From Lachnospiraceae bacterium UBA3632 (lineage in GTDB: Bacteria > Bacillota > Clostridia > Lachnospirales > Lachnospiraceae), in contig DFKZ01000114.1 of NCBI GenBank assembly GCA_002373975.1, positions 64,558-73,756 of the forward strand: a DNA stretch of 9,199 nt, in the 5' to 3' direction. Shown piece after piece: positions 6,443 through 9,199 of the stretch. The notes under the pieces were generated by a model. The model had not been told where the DNA came from and did no database searches. It was given only the letters and a program-made list of their open reading frames with translations. Numbering within the stretch: position 1 is the stretch's first letter; the number at the start of each line of letters is the position of its first letter. Position numbers and translations under genes: made by a program.

Positions 6443-6516
6443 TACTAGGGATGAGAAGCATAAAATGCGATCCTGCTTGCGAGAGTTGCGAAGCAACGAA
6501 GCAATCCGTAGTATCA
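6440..6516. repeat. nested inverted repeat between rpoD and trmK
   Basis: Outer arms 6440-6452 and 6504-6516 pair over 12 of 13 positions (TGATACTA, one mismatch, then GGAT). Inside them TGCTT (6474-6478) pairs with AAGCA (6499-6503), and a perfect GTTGC-GAA-GCAAC hairpin (6485-6497) forms the tip. The left arm starts with the rpoD stop codon TGA. There is no T run after it, so it is not a standard terminator. It could be an mRNA processing or stability element between rpoD and trmK, or a short palindromic interspersed repeat. Confidence 0.7.
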
Positions 6517-6521
6517 TAAAG

Positions 6522-6527
6522 AAGGAG
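6522..6527 (+). promoter_or_regulatory. trmK ribosome binding site that fixes the start
   Basis: AAGGAG lies 5 nt before the ATG at 6533. A longer frame beginning with GTG at 6527 would have its start codon overlapping this ribosome binding site, so the ATG is preferred. The site sits 5 nt after the right arm of the nested inverted repeat. Confidence 0.8.
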
Positions 6528-6532
6528 TGATT

Positions 6533-7393
6533 ATGAAGAAAACTTACACTCCCAGGCTCTCTCCAAGGCTTGAGGGAATTGCTTCCCTGATCCCGGAATG
6601 TGACACTTTAGCAGATATCGGTTGTGATCACGGATACATCACTATCCATGCCCTTCAAGGCGGAATGGCAAAGAAGGCTGTGGCCTGTGATATAAAAGAA
6701 GGTCCCCTTGAGAGAGCAAAAAAGAATATTGAAAAAGCCCACCTGGAGGAAAAGGCGGTAACACGTCTGTGCCCGGGACTGGAAGGATTAAAGCCCGGCG
6801 AAGCGGATGTTATTGTGATCGCCGGAATGGGGCAAAGGACCATTGCAGATATCCTGACACAGGGGGAAGAGACAGCCAAAGCTGCAAAGTATCTTATTCT
6901 CCAGCCCCAGAGTGAGATCCCCGAAATGAGGGGATTTCTCAGAGAAAACGGATACAATATCATATGCAATAAGATGATGAGGGAGGGCGATAAATACTAT
7001 TTTGCAATGCTCGCATCATCTACCGAAAAAGCATCCGATTCCCGGAGAGGGAATTTCCTGACGCGCCTTTATGAAAAAAAGGATATTCCTGAATTTGATA
7101 TGTACGTGCATGTGCTGGATGATTTGTTCGGGCTCGATCTGATCTATAATGACAGCGAGATGGGCTACTATCTCAGGCATGTTATTAACGAGTGGGAAAC
7201 AGCGATAGAAAAGATGTCAGAGGCGAAAAAACCGGATGCTCAAAAGATTGCAGAGCTTGCCGCAAAGAAGGCTTCTGCCAACCTTGCGCTGGAGCTCAAC
7301 ACTCTCTTTTGCGGAATAGATAAAAGACTCGAAGCGTTATTTGATATGGACCTGCTATCAAAAGCGGGAGAAGATGACGGAGGTACCGAATAA
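6533..7393 (+). CDS. trmK: tRNA (adenine(22)-N1)-methyltransferase TrmK
   Basis: This should methylate N1 of adenine 22 in the D arm of bacterial tRNAs using S-adenosylmethionine, in the cytosol. From the ATG at 6533 it has 286 residues. The Rossmann methyltransferase domain shows motif I ADIGCDHGYITIH (27-39), the acidic SAM-ribose ligand region ACDIKEGPLERAKKNI (51-66), and IAGMGQRTIADIL (96-108) followed by LQPQSEIPEMRGFL (123-136). These are hallmarks of COG2384. The usual second glycine of the GMGG motif is Q101 here. The C-terminal third (about 190-286) is helical and charged, as in family members where it forms a coiled coil. It is placed after rpoD as in many Firmicutes, and its TAA stop is directly followed by the ATG of the next gene, so translation is likely coupled. 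Confidence 0.94.
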   Translation: MKKTYTPRLSPRLEGIASLIPECDTLADIGCDHGYITIHALQGGMAKKAVACDIKEGPLERAKKNIEKAHLEEKAVTRLCPGLEGLKPGEADVIVIAGMGQRTIADILTQGEETAKAAKYLILQPQSEIPEMRGFLRENGYNIICNKMMREGDKYYFAMLASSTEKASDSRRGNFLTRLYEKKDIPEFDMYVHVLDDLFGLDLIYNDSEMGYYLRHVINEWETAIEKMSEAKKPDAQKIAELAAKKASANLALELNTLFCGIDKRLEALFDMDLLSKAGEDDGGTE

Positions 7394-9049
7394 ATGTACA
7401 AACTTAAAGTATTGGGTGAAGAGATTGAAGTAGAAAGGGGAACCAGCTGGGAACAGGTGGCCGATATGGTGCAGGATAAATTTGACGCACCCATCGCAGC
7501 AGTATCCGTTAACGGCAAGATCAGGGAACTTTTCAAAAAAGTAAATAAAAATGCGGAAGTGGAATTTTTTACCCTCAATGATGATATCGGTAAGCTGACT
7601 TATACCAGAACCGCGACAATGCTTGCCATCAAGTCGATATTTGATATTTTCGGTGAAAAAGCCGCAAATACTTCGAGAGTTGATTTTTCAATAGCAAACG
7701 GTCTGTTTATCAGAGGCGGGGAGGGGATCCCTCTCACCGATGCCAGCGCCGAAAAGATCGAAAAGCGTATGAGAGAGCTTGTAAATCTCGGTACTCCCAT
7801 CAATAAAGCAATATATCCTCTCGATGAGGCCATGGACCTTTTTGAGCGCCACGGGATGAAGGATAAATGCGATCTTTTCAAGTTTCGTCGCACATCTCAG
7901 GTCAATGTCTACGAGATGGACGGATATTATGATTATTATTACGGATATATGCTTCCCAATGCATCATATGTTAAATCCTTCAGTTTTATCCAGTACGGTG
8001 AAGGATTTATGCTTGTATTGCCGACCAAGGATTCCCCGACTGAGGTTAAGCCTTTCGAGGAGAGAAAGAAACTCTATGAAACCTTCATGGAGACCGGAAG
8101 ATGGTGCAAACAGATCGGTATCTCCAATGTGGGAGATCTCAATTCCTGGATCTGCGAAAATCAGATGAATGATCTTATTCTTGTGCAGGAAGCCGAACAG
8201 GAGAGAAGGATAGGCGAGATAGCAAGGGATATCATCAACCGCGGCGGAGTAAAGTTTGTCATGATAGCCGGGCCTTCCTCTTCGGGGAAGACCAGCTTTT
8301 CACACAGGCTTTCGGTTCAGCTTCGCACAATGGGACTCACTCCGCACCCCATTGCAGTGGATGATTATTTCGTAAACAGGGAAGATACACCTGTCGATGA
8401 GGACGGAAATTACAATTTCGAATGCATTGAGGCGATAGATACCAAGGGCTTTAACGATGATATGCTAAAGCTCCTTGCAGGTGAAAGAGTAGAGCTGCCC
8501 GACTTTAACTTCAAGATCGGGCGCCGCGAGTACAACGGAAGATATATGCAGCTTGGACCCGATGATGTGCTTGTCATTGAGGGTATCCACGGGCTCAACC
8601 CCAAGATGAGCTATGCGCTTCCCGAGGAGAGCAAGTACAAGATATACATCAGCGCTCTCACCTCCATAAATATCGATGAGCACAACCGCATCCCCACCAC
8701 CGATGCAAGGCTCTTAAGGCGCATGGTGCGTGATGCGAGGACCAGAGGCTCAGATGCAGCAAGGACCATCGGAATGTGGCCTTCGGTGCGCCGCGGTGAA
8801 GAAGAGAACATCTTCCCCTTCCAGGAGGAAGCTGATGCAATGTTCAACTCGGTGCTTATCTATGAGCTTGCATGCCTTAAGCCTTTTGCCGAGCCGCTTC
8901 TTTTCCAGATCGGAAAGGATTCGCCCTCATATTATGAGGCAAAGAGACTCCTCAAGTTCCTGGATTACTTCCTCAGCGTGCCCAGCGAATTTTTGCCCAA
9001 CAACTCAATTTGCAGAGAGTTCGTGGGCGGAAGCTGCTTCAGAGTATAA
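7394..9049 (+). CDS. TGS / ThrRS-like N-terminal domain fused to uridine kinase-like nucleoside kinase
   Basis: A 551-residue cytosolic fusion protein. Residues 1-60 are a TGS domain (KVLGEEIEVERGTSWEQVA). Residues about 65-200 resemble the second N-terminal domain of threonyl-tRNA synthetase, but the HxxxH pair of the editing site is replaced (R72-T-A-T-M76), so editing activity is unlikely. Residues about 285-500 are a P-loop kinase of the uridine kinase/phosphoribulokinase group: Walker A GPSSSGKT (293-300), VDDYF (322-326), VIEGIHGL (394-401) and an Arg-rich lid RLLRRMVRDARTRG (439-452). The expected reaction is ATP-dependent phosphorylation of a nucleoside or related hydroxyl; the substrate is not known. 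GGAGG (7379-7383) stands 10 nt before the ATG. The gene abuts trmK with no gap and is followed by rnpB, so it is flanked by two tRNA-maturation genes. Confidence 0.9.
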   Translation: MYKLKVLGEEIEVERGTSWEQVADMVQDKFDAPIAAVSVNGKIRELFKKVNKNAEVEFFTLNDDIGKLTYTRTATMLAIKSIFDIFGEKAANTSRVDFSIANGLFIRGGEGIPLTDASAEKIEKRMRELVNLGTPINKAIYPLDEAMDLFERHGMKDKCDLFKFRRTSQVNVYEMDGYYDYYYGYMLPNASYVKSFSFIQYGEGFMLVLPTKDSPTEVKPFEERKKLYETFMETGRWCKQIGISNVGDLNSWICENQMNDLILVQEAEQERRIGEIARDIINRGGVKFVMIAGPSSSGKTSFSHRLSVQLRTMGLTPHPIAVDDYFVNREDTPVDEDGNYNFECIEAIDTKGFNDDMLKLLAGERVELPDFNFKIGRREYNGRYMQLGPDDVLVIEGIHGLNPKMSYALPEESKYKIYISALTSINIDEHNRIPTTDARLLRRMVRDARTRGSDAARTIGMWPSVRRGEEENIFPFQEEADAMFNSVLIYELACLKPFAEPLLFQIGKDSPSYYEAKRLLKFLDYFLSVPSEFLPNNSICREFVGGSCFRV

Positions 9050-9074
9050 AGCGCTGCACCGAGGTAGACTTTAC

Positions 9075-9101
9075 AGGCTTTATAAGCCTTGACAATTTTT
9101 T
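9075..9101 (+). terminator. weak terminator-like hairpin overlapping the rnpB promoter
   Basis: AGGCTT (9075-9080) and AAGCCT (9084-9089) form a perfect 6-bp stem with a TAT loop, 25 nt after the kinase stop codon. A run of six T (9096-9101) follows, but only after six intervening bases, so it is not an ideal intrinsic terminator. The last stem base and the T run fall inside the rnpB promoter. Some operon transcription may read through into rnpB. Confidence 0.4.
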
Positions 9102-9118
9102 ATTCTGATAATTATAAT
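9089..9118 (+). promoter_or_regulatory. consensus sigma-A promoter for rnpB
   Basis: A perfect -35 TTGACA (9089-9094) and a perfect -10 TATAAT (9113-9118) are separated by 18 nt, with an AT-rich spacer. Transcription should start near 9125. Such a strong promoter fits a constitutive stable RNA. It overlaps the 3' base of the preceding hairpin. Confidence 0.9.
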
Positions 9119-9124
9119 ATGTGA

Positions 9125-9199
9125 ATGTACGCAGGACAGGTGATCGCGGCTCCGGACCGGAAGACGGTCCCGGGGGTGAGGAAAGTCCGGGCTTCGCAG
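9125..9199 (+). ncRNA. rnpB: RNase P RNA, 5' part (truncated by window end)
   Basis: The catalytic RNA that removes 5' leaders of tRNA precursors. The conserved GAGGAAAGTCC core (9178-9188, the 5' strand of P4 and nearby bases) is present. Before it stand the ACAGGTGATCGC block and a hairpin with perfect GGACCG/CGGTCC pairing (9154-9159 with 9165-9170) around GAAGA, in the position of helix P3. Following bases GGGCTTCGCAG also fit the family. The 3' remainder, including the other half of P4 and the specificity domain, lies outside the window, so A or B type is not decided. The 5' end is inferred from the promoter. Confidence 0.93.

Noticed and set aside
8730..9092. 120-residue frame overlapping the end of the kinase gene
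   Set aside because: Out-of-frame shadow of the kinase gene, extending only into the rnpB upstream hairpin.

Overview
The window reads as chromosomal core DNA from a low-to-mid GC Firmicute. A Lachnospiraceae-type Clostridium is my best guess. The guess rests on the gene order dgt-dnaG-rpoD-trmK, a primary sigma factor whose regions 2 to 4 are almost identical to Firmicute SigA, good AAGGAG-type ribosome binding sites, tRNA genes without an encoded CCA, and a TGS-uridine-kinase-like fusion common in clostridia. Genus is not determinable from what I can see.

Left part, minus strand (1-2083). A sodium:solute symporter (2013-466) has its own promoter and a 21-bp palindrome over the -10 region, and ends in a strong hairpin terminator (397-439). 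Directly behind that terminator lies the promoter of tRNA-Trp (222-292). The tRNA-Trp 3' end is itself part of a second terminator-like hairpin. A consensus promoter then drives tRNA-Val (25-97). Only one nucleotide separates tRNA-Val from a further tRNA, probably Met, cut by the window edge at base 1.

Middle and right part, plus strand (2253-9049). After a 239-bp divergent intergenic region comes a compact run: dgt (dNTP triphosphohydrolase), dnaG (primase), rpoD (primary sigma factor), trmK (tRNA m1A22 methyltransferase) and a TGS/ThrRS-like-domain nucleoside kinase fusion. Gaps are 14, 102, 90 and 0 bp. This is a clostridial version of the macromolecular-synthesis operon, joining dNTP control, replication priming, transcription initiation and tRNA modification. 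The 102-bp dnaG-rpoD gap holds a possible 39-codon ORF that overlaps the rpoD start. The rpoD-trmK gap holds a nested inverted repeat that includes the rpoD stop codon.

Right end (9050-9199). A hairpin is followed by a promoter with perfect -35 and -10 hexamers and then the 5' part of the RNase P RNA gene (rnpB), truncated by the window end.

No CRISPR array, insertion sequence, phage gene or defence system is visible. The content is mostly housekeeping. The points worth a second look are small-scale: terminators that share bases with promoters or tRNA ends, the nested repeat, the possible leader ORF, two inserts in RpoD, and the uncharacterised TGS-kinase fusion placed between two tRNA-maturation genes.
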